A stretch of 64,000 bases of DNA from an uncultured Subdoligranulum sp. (GCA_945830575.1 CALZZE010000001.1:1-64000), one strand, 5' to 3'. Positions 1 to 9,064 are shown, counted from the stretch's first letter. Program-made: numbers and translations. The notes: generated from the sequence alone by a model not told the origin.

Positions 1-25
1 CCCCGGCTCTGTTGGCGCAGGGAAA

Positions 26-253
26 TCAGTCCTGCAAAAAGTCTTTCAGAACGGCCACATCCTCCGGGTTCTTGCAGTTGATCTCGGCGGACAGCGTGCG
101 GTGAACGTTGGCGCCGGACGCGAACACAAAGCGGCAGAGCTCGCTTTTCAGGTTCATCTGGTCGCCCTCGGGGGTCTCAAACAGCACATCACCCTTGCAG
201 GTGGAAACCACCTTCAGAAATTCATTGATGTCGATATTGGGGTTCAAATGCAT
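26..253 (-). CDS. small conserved protein of unknown function
   Basis: A 75-residue soluble protein with no signal peptide or membrane segment. The ATG start is fixed by GGAGGA at 261-266, 7 nt upstream, and by a consensus promoter behind it. The core (KGDVLFETPEGDQMNLKSEL) resembles small uncharacterised proteins that are common in Clostridia; some databases give that family unsupported enzyme names. I do not assign a function. It is transcribed alone, divergently from the two-component operon, so the two promoters share a short intergenic region. Confidence 0.75.
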   Translation of the reverse strand: MHLNPNIDINEFLKVVSTCKGDVLFETPEGDQMNLKSELCRFVFASGANVHRTLSAEINCKNPEDVAVLKDFLQD

Positions 254-289
254 GGCGGGGTCCTCCTGTTAAATTTTTATCACACTTAG

Positions 290-318
290 ATTATACTGGA
301 AAATCCCCCGTTTGTCAA
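290..318 (-). promoter_or_regulatory. promoter of the small protein
   Basis: Read on the minus strand, TTGACA (318-313) is separated by 17 nt from TATAAT (295-290). Both hexamers are perfect sigma-A consensus. It drives the 26-253 gene. Confidence 0.75.
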
Positions 319-346
319 CCATAGAATCCAAATATAGCGGGAAAGT

Positions 347-375
347 TTGCAAAAACCGCCGCGGCACGCTATAAT
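347..375 (+). promoter_or_regulatory. promoter of the two-component operon
   Basis: TTGCAA (347-352), 17-nt spacer, TATAAT (370-375), 34 nt before the response regulator start. It sits back to back with the minus-strand promoter at 290-318. Confidence 0.7.
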
Positions 376-409
376 AGTTCCATCTATAAAGGCCATGGAG
401 GACAACGGT

Positions 410-1660
410 ATGCCGGAAAAAACCTTTTACACTGTGGTGGTGGCGGATGACGAGACCGAGCTGCGGGAGGCTGTCTGCACCATGATCCCGTGGGAGGCGC
501 TGGGCTTTCGTCTGGTGGGCAGCGCCAGCAACGGGCTGGACGCATTGCAGCTGGTGGAGCAGCTGGAGCCGGACCTGCTGCTCACCGATATCCGGATGCC
601 CTTTATTTCGGGCATCGAGCTGGCCCGGCAGGTGCGGGAGATCCGCCCCGCCATGAACATCGCCTTTCTCAGCGGCTTTGATGATTTTGAGTACGCCAAG
701 CAGGCCATCCAGTACAACATCATCAGCTACATGCTCAAGCCGCTGACCATGGACGGCCTTGCCGCCGAACTGAAGGTCATCCACGAGAAGATCGACAATC
801 AGTATGACCGTTTCCGCCGCCGGGACAATGCCTCCGGCGACAAGGCGGCCTTTGTGATCCCGCTGCTGCTGGCGGGGGAGGACCCCCAGCCGGAGGACAA
901 GCTGAGGCAGGCGGCGGCCGGGTGCGGCCTGCTGCGGGGGCTGGATGATGTGCCCCGGTACGTGGTGCTGGCGGCCAGCCTGTATACCAAGGAGGGCGCC
1001 AACGTCACCGAGCCGGCCCAGCTGCGGATGCTGGAACAACTTTCGGGAAAATATCTGCGCTATTACGCGTTTTATGCGGCGGGCAGTCTGGTGGCGCTGC
1101 TCATGGGCAACCCCTCGGATTTTGAGGAGTACCTGCACATTCTGGCAGACGAATTCTGCCAGCTGGCAGACCGCGCTCTGGGTCTGCGCTGCTGTGTGGG
1201 CATCAGCCGGCCGGTGGGGCAGCTGTCGGAACTGAACCAGTGCTGGCGCAAAGCCGCCGAGGCGCTCCACGCCGCCGAGGAAGGGGAGGGCGGCGTCAGC
1301 TTTATCACCGACCTGCGCAAGGGCGGCACCACGCTGTGTCAGCGGGCGCTGGCGGTCATTGACGAGCAGTACTCCGACGAGACGCTGTCGCTGGTATCGC
1401 TGGGCACCCAGCTGGAGGTCAGCCCCAACCATCTGAGCGCCTGCATCAAAAAGGAAACCGGCGAGACCTTCATCAACATCCTCATTCGCAAGCGGATGGA
1501 GGCCGCCCGGGAGCTGCTGCTGGGAACCGACCTGAAGATTCAGGAGATCGCCCGCCGCTGCGGCTACTCCGACCAGCATTATTTCAGCTATTGCTTCAAA
1601 AAATACTGCGGCGCGTCCCCCAACGCGCTGCGCCGCCAGAAAGCGGGGGACAGCCAATGA
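410..1660 (+). CDS. AraC-type response regulator (YesN-like)
   Basis: A 416-residue cytoplasmic transcription regulator of the YesN type. The receiver domain (about 5-120) has the acidic pair D13/D14, phosphoacceptor D60 in LLLTDIRMP and K110 in MLKPL. A middle region without a recognised domain follows. The C-terminal AraC-type double helix-turn-helix (about 320-410) contains IQEIARRCGYSDQHYFSYCFKK. The ATG at 410 is chosen because GGAGG lies at 397-401, 8 nt upstream. Its stop overlaps the kinase ATG (ATGA), so the two are cotranslated. By family knowledge it is phosphorylated by the adjacent YesM-type kinase. Activation of the downstream sugar ABC transporter is inferred from position. Confidence 0.92.
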   Translation: MPEKTFYTVVVADDETELREAVCTMIPWEALGFRLVGSASNGLDALQLVEQLEPDLLLTDIRMPFISGIELARQVREIRPAMNIAFLSGFDDFEYAKQAIQYNIISYMLKPLTMDGLAAELKVIHEKIDNQYDRFRRRDNASGDKAAFVIPLLLAGEDPQPEDKLRQAAAGCGLLRGLDDVPRYVVLAASLYTKEGANVTEPAQLRMLEQLSGKYLRYYAFYAAGSLVALLMGNPSDFEEYLHILADEFCQLADRALGLRCCVGISRPVGQLSELNQCWRKAAEALHAAEEGEGGVSFITDLRKGGTTLCQRALAVIDEQYSDETLSLVSLGTQLEVSPNHLSACIKKETGETFINILIRKRMEAARELLLGTDLKIQEIARRCGYSDQHYFSYCFKKYCGASPNALRRQKAGDSQ

Positions 1661-3357
1661 AACGTCCACGCCTGACAGGGCTGCTGCTGTGCGCCATCAC
1701 CGTCATCACGGCGGGGGCGCTGGTGGCCGCAGTGGCGCTGTTCATCAACCGGTATCGCACCGCCACCGTCCAGACCGCCCGCACCAGCAGCGCGCAGGCG
1801 GTCAGTCAGGTGGCGGACACGGTGGGCAACTACGTGCAGCAGATGGATGACGCCATGGCGCTGCTGGCCGACGCCATGGACGAGCCGGCCCGCCAGCGGG
1901 ACGATTTTTTGGAGGCGTTTCTGAAAATACGCCCCGAGATCGCCGCCGTCACCACCTACAATGCCGAAGGCGAGCTGCTGCATTGCTGGAGCGCCGGGCA
2001 CACCCCGCGGGAAAACATCATCACCAACCTGTCCTTTGACACGGAACGGATGGAGTCCATGGGGGAGCGCATCGTTACCGCGCCCCACGTGGCCACCATT
2101 TTTGAGGGCTGGTATCCCTGGGTCGTCACCATGATCGACCGCATCGACGCGCCGGACGGCGCCTGCTTTGTGGCGCTGGATCTGAGCTTTTCCAGCATCT
2201 CCAAGACCATTGCCAACGTGGGCATTGGCCAGCACGGCTACTGCTTTCTGCTGGATCAGCAGGGCAATCTGGTCTATCATCCCCAGCAACAGCTGATTTA
2301 CGCGGGGCTGAAAAGCGAGGACACCGCCCGTCTGGCCGCCGCCGAAAACGATACCTTTGAGGAAAACGGCGTCATTTACAGCATTCAGGCCGTGGAGGGC
2401 AGCCCGTGGCGGGTGGTGGGCGTCAGCTACGTGGACGAGCAGGTCAACCGCAACGTGGCGCAGCTGGCGAAGATGTCCATTGTCATCGTGCTGGCGGTGC
2501 TGGCGGCGGCTCTGCTGGCGGCGGCCCTGCTGGCGCGCATCGTCACCCGCCCGCTGCAAAATCTGGCGGGGGAGATGGAGCGCTTTGAACAGGACGCTGA
2601 CCAGTTCACCTATCAGGAGGTGAACGGCACCCGGGAGGTGGGGGAGCTGTCCGCCTCCTTCGGGCATATGGTGGTGCGCATCCAGCAGCTGATGGCCACC
2701 GTGCGGGAGGAGGAGATCAACCTGCGCAAGACCGAGCTGAAAGCGCTGCAGGCCCAGATCAACCCGCATTTTCTCTACAACACGCTGGATTCCATCGCTT
2801 GGATGTGCGAGCGGGGCAAAAACGCCGACGCGGTGCAGATGGTTCACGCGCTGGCCCGGCTGTTCCGCATCAGCATCAGCAAGGGCCACGAGCTGATTCC
2901 CATTGCCCGGGAGATTGAACACGCCGAAAGCTATCTGCAAATTCAGAAATACCGGTACAAAAACCAGTTTACCTACCATTTTCAGGTGGACCCCGCCTGC
3001 ACGGAGTACCTATGCAATAAAATCACGCTGCAGCCGATCATCGAGAACGCCATTACCCACGGGCTGGACCTGCTGGTGGACGAGGGGCACATCGAGGTGG
3101 AGGTGCTGCAGGACGGCGAGGATATCCTGTTCAAGGTGACGGACAACGGCGTGGGCATGGAACCGGAGCAGGTGCGGGCCATCTTCCGGCGGGAGCCGGG
3201 AGACCGCACCGGCATCGGCATCAAGAACGTGAATGACCGGCTGCGCATCTATTTTGGGGAGGGTTACGGCCTGACCATCGACAGCGTGCCTGACGAGGGC
3301 ACCACTGTCACGGTGCGGATGCCCAGAGTGAAGGAGGGCAGCTATGAGACAAAGTAA
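1657..3357 (+). CDS. YesM/LytS-type sensor histidine kinase
   Basis: A 566-residue membrane kinase. A first membrane segment (about 8-30) and a second (about 273-295, rich in Ala/Leu/Val) flank an extracytoplasmic sensor domain. A HAMP-like linker follows. The phosphoacceptor His near residue 371 lies in LQAQINPHFLYNTLDS, the hallmark of the His_kinase (PF06580) class. The ATP-binding domain shows PIIENAITHGLD, DNGVGM and GIGIKNVNDRL. The ATG at 1657 overlaps the response regulator stop. The following lipoprotein gene starts 14 nt inside this gene, so all three form one unit. The ligand is not visible; a sugar presented by that lipoprotein is the natural guess. Confidence 0.93.
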   Translation: MKRPRLTGLLLCAITVITAGALVAAVALFINRYRTATVQTARTSSAQAVSQVADTVGNYVQQMDDAMALLADAMDEPARQRDDFLEAFLKIRPEIAAVTTYNAEGELLHCWSAGHTPRENIITNLSFDTERMESMGERIVTAPHVATIFEGWYPWVVTMIDRIDAPDGACFVALDLSFSSISKTIANVGIGQHGYCFLLDQQGNLVYHPQQQLIYAGLKSEDTARLAAAENDTFEENGVIYSIQAVEGSPWRVVGVSYVDEQVNRNVAQLAKMSIVIVLAVLAAALLAAALLARIVTRPLQNLAGEMERFEQDADQFTYQEVNGTREVGELSASFGHMVVRIQQLMATVREEEINLRKTELKALQAQINPHFLYNTLDSIAWMCERGKNADAVQMVHALARLFRISISKGHELIPIAREIEHAESYLQIQKYRYKNQFTYHFQVDPACTEYLCNKITLQPIIENAITHGLDLLVDEGHIEVEVLQDGEDILFKVTDNGVGMEPEQVRAIFRREPGDRTGIGIKNVNDRLRIYFGEGYGLTIDSVPDEGTTVTVRMPRVKEGSYETK

Positions 3358-4297
3358 GCTGGCGGCGGCTCTGCTGGCGCTTCTGATGCTGGGCGGCTGC
3401 GCGGCAGCGCCCGCCCAGCGGCACAATGTTGCCATCGTGGCGAAATCCACCTCCACCGAGTTCTGGGCGGCGGTGTTTGCCGGGGCGGAGGCCGCCGGGG
3501 CAGAGTACAATCTGGACCTGAGCATCACCGGCCCCGAGACCGAGGAGGACTACGAGACCCAGAACGCCATGATCGCGCAGGCGGTGGAGGACGGCGCGGA
3601 GGCGCTGGTGTTTTCCGCCATCGACTTTGAGGCCAACGCCGCCGCCATCAACGAGGCCGCCCGCAGAGGGGTGCGCATCGTGGTCATTGACTCGGGTGTA
3701 GACTCCGACGCGGTGGAGACCTACATCGGCACCGACAATCTGGCGGCGGGGCGCATGGCGGCACAGGCGGCGCTGGACGGCACGCCCGGCCGGCTGACGG
3801 TGGGGTTCGTGAACTATGACGTCAATTCCGCCAACGGCCAGCTGCGGGAGCAGGGCGCCCGGGAGGCGCTGGCGGACAGCGGCCGCGCACAGGTGGCGGC
3901 GTGCATCAATACGGTTTCCGAGGCGGGCGCCGCCATGCAGGACACGCTGGCCATGCTGAACGCCCACCCGGAGATCAATGTGCTCATCGCCTTCAACGAG
4001 CCGACCAGCGTGGGCGCGGCCCGTGCGCTGGACGCATCGGGCCGGGCGGATGCCGTGGCGCTGGTGGGCTTTGACTCCAACGTGGAGACGGTGGACGGCC
4101 TGCAGACCGGGCTGGTGGATGCCCTCATCGTGCAGAACACCTACGCCATGGGGTATCTGGGGGTGGAGAGCGCCTACCGCCTGCTCACCGGGCAGGGCGG
4201 CTCCATGCTGCGCACGGTGGACACCGCCACCCGCATCATCACCCGGGAAAACATGTTCACCATCGACGGTCAGAAGGCGCTGTTCGCCTTTGAATAA
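3344..4297 (+). CDS. sugar-binding lipoprotein, probable sensor partner
   Basis: A 317-residue type-1 periplasmic binding protein (Peripla_BP_4, ribose/galactose-like fold). A short signal peptide ends in the lipobox LGGC (Cys19). The start lies inside the 3' end of the kinase gene, with AAGGAGGG at 3331-3338. No permease or ATPase follows immediately, and a second, different binding protein heads the transporter at 4575. I therefore infer that this one presents ligand to the kinase, as ChvE-type proteins do, although it could also feed the MglAC channel. Confidence 0.88.
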   Translation: MRQSKLAAALLALLMLGGCAAAPAQRHNVAIVAKSTSTEFWAAVFAGAEAAGAEYNLDLSITGPETEEDYETQNAMIAQAVEDGAEALVFSAIDFEANAAAINEAARRGVRIVVIDSGVDSDAVETYIGTDNLAAGRMAAQAALDGTPGRLTVGFVNYDVNSANGQLREQGAREALADSGRAQVAACINTVSEAGAAMQDTLAMLNAHPEINVLIAFNEPTSVGAARALDASGRADAVALVGFDSNVETVDGLQTGLVDALIVQNTYAMGYLGVESAYRLLTGQGGSMLRTVDTATRIITRENMFTIDGQKALFAFE

Positions 4298-4574
4298 ACA
4301 AGATGCCCCAAGCCGGGCGCAGCGGAGAGAAAAACACTGATTTTGTACCAAAATGTTACAAATTTTGGACTTGTTGCACAAAAATAGAGGATTCCATGTG
4401 GTCAAATCGTTGAGAGTCATAAAAAAATACCCCCATTTTTCGGTGAAATTTCACCTTGTTTTTTGGTGAATTTTCCAGTAACATAATAAACGAACAAAGC
4501 ATCCGGCCTCTACACGGGTGCGAAAAAAAATACCGCCGCACCCCTGCGGCGGGAAAGATTTGGAGGAAAACACT
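4298..4574 (+). promoter_or_regulatory. mglB upstream region with palindromes and rival hairpins
   Basis: This AT-rich, 277-nt gap has an inverted repeat CCAAAAT-N7-ATTTTGG at 4348-4368 and a perfect palindrome GGTGAAATTTCACC at 4442-4455, both plausible operators. Just before the mglB ribosome site, two hairpins are mutually exclusive: GGGTGCG (4516-4522) with CGCACCC (4537-4543), or CCGCCGCA (4533-4540) with TGCGGCGG (4545-4552). I see no -35/-10 pair with convincing spacing. Operator and switch roles are inference. Confidence 0.45.
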
Positions 4575-5630
4575 ATGAAAAAATTGTTAGCTCTGGCTGT
4601 TGCCGGCTGCATGGCGCTGTCTCTGGCGGCCTGCGGCGGTTCCACCGCATCCAGCGCCCCCGCCGCCTCTTCTGAGGCTGCCAGCTCCGCCGCTGAGAGC
4701 GCCGCGGAGAGCGTTGCCGAGTCCACCGCCGCCGGCGGCAAGATCGGCGTCTGCATCTACAAGTTTGACGACGCGTTCATGACCACCTACCGCAATGCCC
4801 TGCAGGAGATCCTCGAGGGCAAGGGCTACGAGGTCACCGTCGTGGACGGCAACAACGACCAGAACAAGCAGAACGAGCAGATCAACACCTTCATCACCCA
4901 GGGCGTTGACGCGCTCATCATCAACCCCGTCATGACCTCCGCTGCTGACCAGATCATCAGCACCGTCAAGGACGCGGACGTTCCCACCGTCCTCATCAAC
5001 CGTGAGCCCACCGCCGATCAGATGTCCGCTTACGAGAAGCTGGTTTACGTTGGCTGCGACGCCGCTCAGTCCGGCACCATGCAGGGCGAGCTGATCCTCG
5101 ACACCGAGAACAAGGGCGACATCAACGGTGACGGCAAGGTTTCCTACATCATGATCCAGGGCGACCCCGAGAACATCGACGCGCAGCTGCGTACCGAGTA
5201 CTCCGTCAAGGCTCTGACCGACGCCGGCGTCGAAGTCGAGCAGCTGGACCTCCAGCGCGGCGACTGGGACCGCAACAAGGGCCAGGAGATCGCTCAGAAC
5301 GACCTCGCCAAGTTCGGTGATCAGATCGAAGTCGTCTTCTGCAACAATGACGACATGGCCATCGGCGCTCTGCAGGCCATCCAGGCTGCGGGCCGCACCG
5401 TCAACAGCGACATCTATCTGGTCGGCGTTGACGCTCTGGACGCTGCTCTGAACGAAGTCGAGGCCGGCAACATGACCGGCACCGTTCTGAACGACGCCAA
5501 GGGCCAGGCCTCTCAGGCTGTCGAGTGCATGGAAGAGCTGCTGGGCGGCAAGACCTTCGCTGCCGGCGAGCAGAGTGTGTACGTTGACTACGTCAAGGTC
5601 ACTCCTGACAACGTTGCTGAGTTCAAATAA
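4575..5630 (+). CDS. mglB: galactose/glucose-binding lipoprotein MglB
   Basis: A 351-residue binding protein of the D-galactose/D-glucose ABC transporter. The signal peptide ends in the lipobox LAAC (Cys20), followed by a Ser/Ala-rich linker. Near residues 182-190 is DINGDGKVS, the equivalent of the calcium-binding loop of E. coli GGBP, which is the best evidence for the MglB subfamily. The C-terminal half has FCNNDDMAIGALQAIQAAG and DALDAALNEVEAG, as in the family. The ATG at 4575 is preceded by GGAGG (4562-4566). It is separated from mglA by a strong hairpin, so it is probably made in excess over the channel. Glucose or a methylgalactoside cannot be excluded as ligand. Confidence 0.92.
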   Translation: MKKLLALAVAGCMALSLAACGGSTASSAPAASSEAASSAAESAAESVAESTAAGGKIGVCIYKFDDAFMTTYRNALQEILEGKGYEVTVVDGNNDQNKQNEQINTFITQGVDALIINPVMTSAADQIISTVKDADVPTVLINREPTADQMSAYEKLVYVGCDAAQSGTMQGELILDTENKGDINGDGKVSYIMIQGDPENIDAQLRTEYSVKALTDAGVEVEQLDLQRGDWDRNKGQEIAQNDLAKFGDQIEVVFCNNDDMAIGALQAIQAAGRTVNSDIYLVGVDALDAALNEVEAGNMTGTVLNDAKGQASQAVECMEELLGGKTFAAGEQSVYVDYVKVTPDNVAEFK

Positions 5631-5651
5631 TCCCCCGGAATCGGTCTGACC

Positions 5652-5681
5652 GGGGTGCGGGTGCACAGGCACCCGCACCCC
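5652..5681 (+). terminator. intra-operon hairpin between mglB and mglA
   Basis: A perfect 13-bp stem, GGGGTGCGGGTGC / GCACCCGCACCCC, with loop ACAG, followed by TTTACTTT. It probably acts as a leaky terminator or 3'-end stabiliser that raises mglB mRNA over mglA-mglC, a common arrangement in ABC operons. Confidence 0.75.
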
Positions 5682-5709
5682 TTTACTTTGAGAGAAGGGG
5701 GCAAGCGAA

Positions 5710-7218
5710 TTGTCGGAATATCGTTTGGAAATGCGTGGCGTTGTCAAGACCTTCCCTGGCGTTAAGGCACTGGACCACGCGCAGCTGCAGCTGCGGCCCG
5801 GCACCGTCCATGCGCTCATGGGCGAGAATGGCGCGGGCAAATCCACCCTGATGAAATGTATGTTCGGCATCTATCACATGGATGAAGGCGAAGTCATTTA
5901 CGAGGGTGAAAAAGTCGAGATCAAAGGCCCGCTGGATGCGCTGAACCGGGGCATTGCCATGGTGCATCAGGAATTGCAGCCCATCCCGGAGCGCAGCATC
6001 GGCGAGAACATTTACGTGGGACGCTATCCCACCAAACAGTTCGGTCCCGTTACGGTGATCGACCACGAAAAGATGTACGCGGACGCGGCCAAGGTGCTCA
6101 AGGAAGTGCATCTGAACTTTGACCCCAAGGCCAAGCTGGGGTCGCTGAGCGTTTCCCAGATGCAGCTGGTGGAGATCGCCAAGGCGGTCTCGGCGGACTG
6201 CAAGGTGCTGATTCTGGACGAGCCTACCTCCTCGCTGACCGCGGCGGAGGTGGAGGCGTTGTTCACCATCGTGGATGAGCTGCGCGCCAAGGGCGTCTCC
6301 ATCGTGTACATCAGCCATAAAATGGACGAAATTCTTCGTATCAGCGACGAAGTTACCATCATGCGCGACGGCCAGTACATTGGTACCTGGCAGGCCAAGG
6401 GGCTGACCACCGACTTCATCATCACCAAGATGGTGGGCCGTGAGCTGTCCAACCTGTATCCGCCGCGGGAGAACGTCCCCGGCGAGGTGGTGTTTGAAGT
6501 CAAGGACTTCACCTCCATCAATCCCAAGAGCTTCCGCAACGCCACCTTCAACGTCCGCAAGGGCGAGATTCTGGGCGTGGCCGGTCTGGTGGGCGCACAG
6601 CGCACCGAACTGATGGAAGGCCTGTTCGGCCTGCGTGCCCACACCAAGGGCACCATCACCTACAAGGGGCAGGAGCTGAAGATCGACCAGCCCCGGGACG
6701 CCATCAAATCCGGTATCGCCATGCTCACCGAGGATCGCCGCGCCACCGGTATTCTGGGCGTTCTGTCCATCGCGGACAACGTTTCCATCGCCTCGCTGGA
6801 TCAGTACCTGATCGGCGGCATCATGCTGGACGATGGCAAAATCGAAAAGCTGGTGCAGGACAACGTTGCCAAGCTGTCCATCAAGACGCCGTCCTCCAAA
6901 ACGCAGATCCAGACCCTTTCCGGCGGCAACCAGCAGAAGGTCCTTATCAGCCGCTGGCTGGCCAACGACCCCGATGTGTTCATTCTGGACGAGCCGACCC
7001 GCGGCATCGACGTGGGCGCCAAGTACGAAATTTACTGCATCATCGCGGAATTGGCCAAACAGGGCAAGAGCATCATCATGATTTCCTCCGAAATGAGCGA
7101 GTTGATCGGCATGTCTGACCGCATCATGGTCATGTGCGACGGCCGGGTCACCGGTTTCATCGATGGCGACAAGGCCAATCAGGAGAACATCATGGCGTTG
7201 GCCACCCAGTTTGAATAA
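5710..7218 (+). CDS. mglA: galactose ABC transporter ATPase MglA
   Basis: A 502-residue cytoplasmic ATPase with two fused ABC domains. The first has Walker A GENGAGKST near residue 37 and Walker B LILDEPTSSL. The second has a degenerate Walker A (GLVGAQRTELMEG), an intact signature LSGGNQQKV and FILDEPTRGIDVGAK. One competent and one degenerate site is normal for MglA/RbsA/XylG. The start is TTG at 5710, chosen because AAGGGGG at 5695-5701 sits 8 nt upstream and no ATG precedes the conserved N-terminus. It lies between the binding protein and permease and energises import. Confidence 0.93.
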   Translation: MSEYRLEMRGVVKTFPGVKALDHAQLQLRPGTVHALMGENGAGKSTLMKCMFGIYHMDEGEVIYEGEKVEIKGPLDALNRGIAMVHQELQPIPERSIGENIYVGRYPTKQFGPVTVIDHEKMYADAAKVLKEVHLNFDPKAKLGSLSVSQMQLVEIAKAVSADCKVLILDEPTSSLTAAEVEALFTIVDELRAKGVSIVYISHKMDEILRISDEVTIMRDGQYIGTWQAKGLTTDFIITKMVGRELSNLYPPRENVPGEVVFEVKDFTSINPKSFRNATFNVRKGEILGVAGLVGAQRTELMEGLFGLRAHTKGTITYKGQELKIDQPRDAIKSGIAMLTEDRRATGILGVLSIADNVSIASLDQYLIGGIMLDDGKIEKLVQDNVAKLSIKTPSSKTQIQTLSGGNQQKVLISRWLANDPDVFILDEPTRGIDVGAKYEIYCIIAELAKQGKSIIMISSEMSELIGMSDRIMVMCDGRVTGFIDGDKANQENIMALATQFE

Positions 7219-7232
7219 GGAGGAAAACATCC

Positions 7233-8225
7233 ATGGCAAAGAAATTTGATCTCAAAAAATTTGCGTCCAACAACGCCATCATCATTCTGATCGCGGTGCT
7301 GGCGCTGTTCGTGGGCATGACCACCCAGAACTTCTTTACCACCCGCAACCTGTCCAACCTGATCGTCAACATGGCGCCCCGTTTCATCATCGCCTGCGGC
7401 GTGTCGGGATGCCTTATCACCAAGGGCACTGACCTTTCCGCCGGCCGTCAGGTCGGTCTGGCTGCCTGCCTTTCCGCCATGCTGCTGCAGAGCGTGGATT
7501 ACTCCGCCCGTATGCTGCCCTGGCTGCCGGACATTCCGTGGCCTCTGGCTCTGCTCATCGTCATGGCCATCATGGCGGTCTTCGGCGCCATCAACGGCGT
7601 CATCATCGCCTTCCTGAAGGTTCCTCCCTTCATCGCCACGCTGGGCATGCAGACCATCGTCTACGGCCTGTGCTCCCTCATCACCAACAACCAGCCCATG
7701 GGCGGCTACAAGAAGAGCTACCTGAACGTGGCCTCCGGCAAGCTGTTCAACAATGACTTCCTGCCCTTCCTGCTGTTCTTCGCGCTGGGCGTCGGCCTGT
7801 TCTTCTGGTTCCTGTACAACAAGACCCGTCACGGCAAGTACATGTACGCCATCGGCGGCAACGAGAGCGCTGCCACCGTGGCCGGCGTCAACGTGCCCGC
7901 CACCCTCATCCGCATCTACATTCTGGCGTCCCTGATGTACGCGCTGGGCGGTTTCCTGGTCGGCGCCAAGGCTGGCGGCGCCTCCACTGCCACCGGCCTC
8001 GGCTATGAGCTGGAAGCCATCGCGGCCTGCACCATCGGCGGCGTTTCCGCCAACGGCGGCGTCGGCACCGTGCCCGGCGTTCTGGTGGGCGTTCTGGTGT
8101 TTGAAGTGCTGAAGATCTGCCTCCAGTTCATGGGCGTGGATCCCGCTTACACCTACATTGCTCAGGGCCTCGTCATCATCGTGGCCGTTGCCCTTGACCT
8201 GCGCAAGTACCTCGCCAAGAAGTAA
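7233..8225 (+). CDS. mglC: galactose ABC transporter permease MglC
   Basis: A 330-residue BPD_transp_2 family permease with about eight to ten hydrophobic segments. Family features include FVGMTTQNFFTTRNLSN near the N-terminus, GTDLSAGRQVGL (DLSVG-type loop) and GKYMYAIGGNESAATVAGV in the cytoplasmic loop that contacts the ATPase. AAGGAGG lies 8 nt before the ATG. Its TAA stop overlaps by 1 nt the ATG of the next small gene, suggesting translational coupling. Confidence 0.93.
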   Translation: MAKKFDLKKFASNNAIIILIAVLALFVGMTTQNFFTTRNLSNLIVNMAPRFIIACGVSGCLITKGTDLSAGRQVGLAACLSAMLLQSVDYSARMLPWLPDIPWPLALLIVMAIMAVFGAINGVIIAFLKVPPFIATLGMQTIVYGLCSLITNNQPMGGYKKSYLNVASGKLFNNDFLPFLLFFALGVGLFFWFLYNKTRHGKYMYAIGGNESAATVAGVNVPATLIRIYILASLMYALGGFLVGAKAGGASTATGLGYELEAIAACTIGGVSANGGVGTVPGVLVGVLVFEVLKICLQFMGVDPAYTYIAQGLVIIVAVALDLRKYLAKK

Positions 8226-8452
8226 TGCCCATGGACGAGCAGAACAATACCCCCGAAACGGAGCAATCGCCCATTCCGGAGCGCGACCCGGTGACAGGCA
8301 AGCGTGCCCGCCGGGACCCCAAGGACCTGAACGCTTTCGAGAACTTCTATGAGAACTTCCGGAATGTTCCGGTGAAGTACGTGGACCGGTTCATTGCCCT
8401 GTGCGTCATCGCGCTGGTGGTCGTTGTTGCCATCGGGATCATCAACCGCTGA
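8225..8452 (+). CDS. small C-terminally anchored membrane protein of the mgl operon
   Basis: 75 residues: a charged, Pro/Glu/Arg-rich N-terminal half followed by one membrane segment near the C-terminus (FIALCVIALVVVVAIGIIN). The ATG at 8225 shares its first base with the mglC stop; a second ATG at 8231 is possible. No family is recognised. Its place as last gene of the transporter operon, just before the terminator, suggests an accessory subunit of the permease, but this is inference. Confidence 0.75.
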   Translation: MPMDEQNNTPETEQSPIPERDPVTGKRARRDPKDLNAFENFYENFRNVPVKYVDRFIALCVIALVVVVAIGIINR

Positions 8453-8458
8453 AAAAAT

Positions 8459-8493
8459 CTCCCGGCATCCTGCGATGCCGGGAGGTTTTCTTT
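8459..8493 (+). terminator. terminator of the mgl operon
   Basis: CTCCCGGCATC (8459-8469), loop CTGC, GATGCCGGGAG (8474-8484), then GTTTTCTTT. An 11-bp perfect stem with a T-run on the plus strand. Confidence 0.9.
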
Positions 8494-8494
8494 G

Positions 8495-9064
8495 CTATTT
8501 CCGCTTTTTCTTTCGCACGCTGTACCCAAAGCTGCCCAGCTTGCGGCCCAGCGCCAGATAATCCCCGTGGGAATAGACGATGAGCTTTGCCTTGCCCAGA
8601 CACAGCTTTCCGTTTTCATCCAGCAGCCGCTCGTCCACGTCCACGGCCACCACCTCCGCCAGAAACAGGTCGTGACTGCCCAGCGGGATGACCTGCGTCA
8701 CCTTACATTCCAGATTCACGGGGCTTTCCGCCAGCAGGGCGGTGCCCACTTTGGCGGCAGGCTCCGCCGTCAGGTGCATGGCGGCGAATTTGTCCACATC
8801 GCGGCCGCTTTTCACGCCGCACCAGTCCACCGCCCGCACAAGGCTCTCGGTGGGCAGATTGATGACGAACTCGCCGCTTTCCCTGATCAGATGATGGCTG
8901 AACCGCTCCGGCCGCACGCTGATGGACACCATGGAAGGCTGGGTGCAGATGGTGCCGCACCAGCCCACCGTGATGAGGTTGGGCTTTTCCAGCGTTCCGC
9001 AGCTTACCAACACGGGCGGCTCCGGGTTGAGCAGGGTGGAGCCTTTCCAGACTTGTCGGCTCAT
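8495..9064 (-). CDS. flavin reductase-like FMN-binding protein
   Basis: A 189-residue protein of the flavin reductase-like family (FMN-binding split barrel, PF01613). Visible features are PNLITVGWCGTICTQPSMVSISVRPERFSH, split here as PNLITVGWCG then PSMVSISVRPERFSH, FVINLPTESLVRAVDWCGV and LECKVTQVIPLGSHDLFLAEV. The ATG at 9064 overlaps the stop of the upstream glycosyltransferase (ATGA). It is the last gene of a three-gene unit headed by a Crp-like regulator. The electron donor and acceptor cannot be told from sequence. Confidence 0.88.
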   Translation of the reverse strand: MSRQVWKGSTLLNPEPPVLVSCGTLEKPNLITVGWCGTICTQPSMVSISVRPERFSHHLIRESGEFVINLPTESLVRAVDWCGVKSGRDVDKFAAMHLTAEPAAKVGTALLAESPVNLECKVTQVIPLGSHDLFLAEVVAVDVDERLLDENGKLCLGKAKLIVYSHGDYLALGRKLGSFGYSVRKKKRK

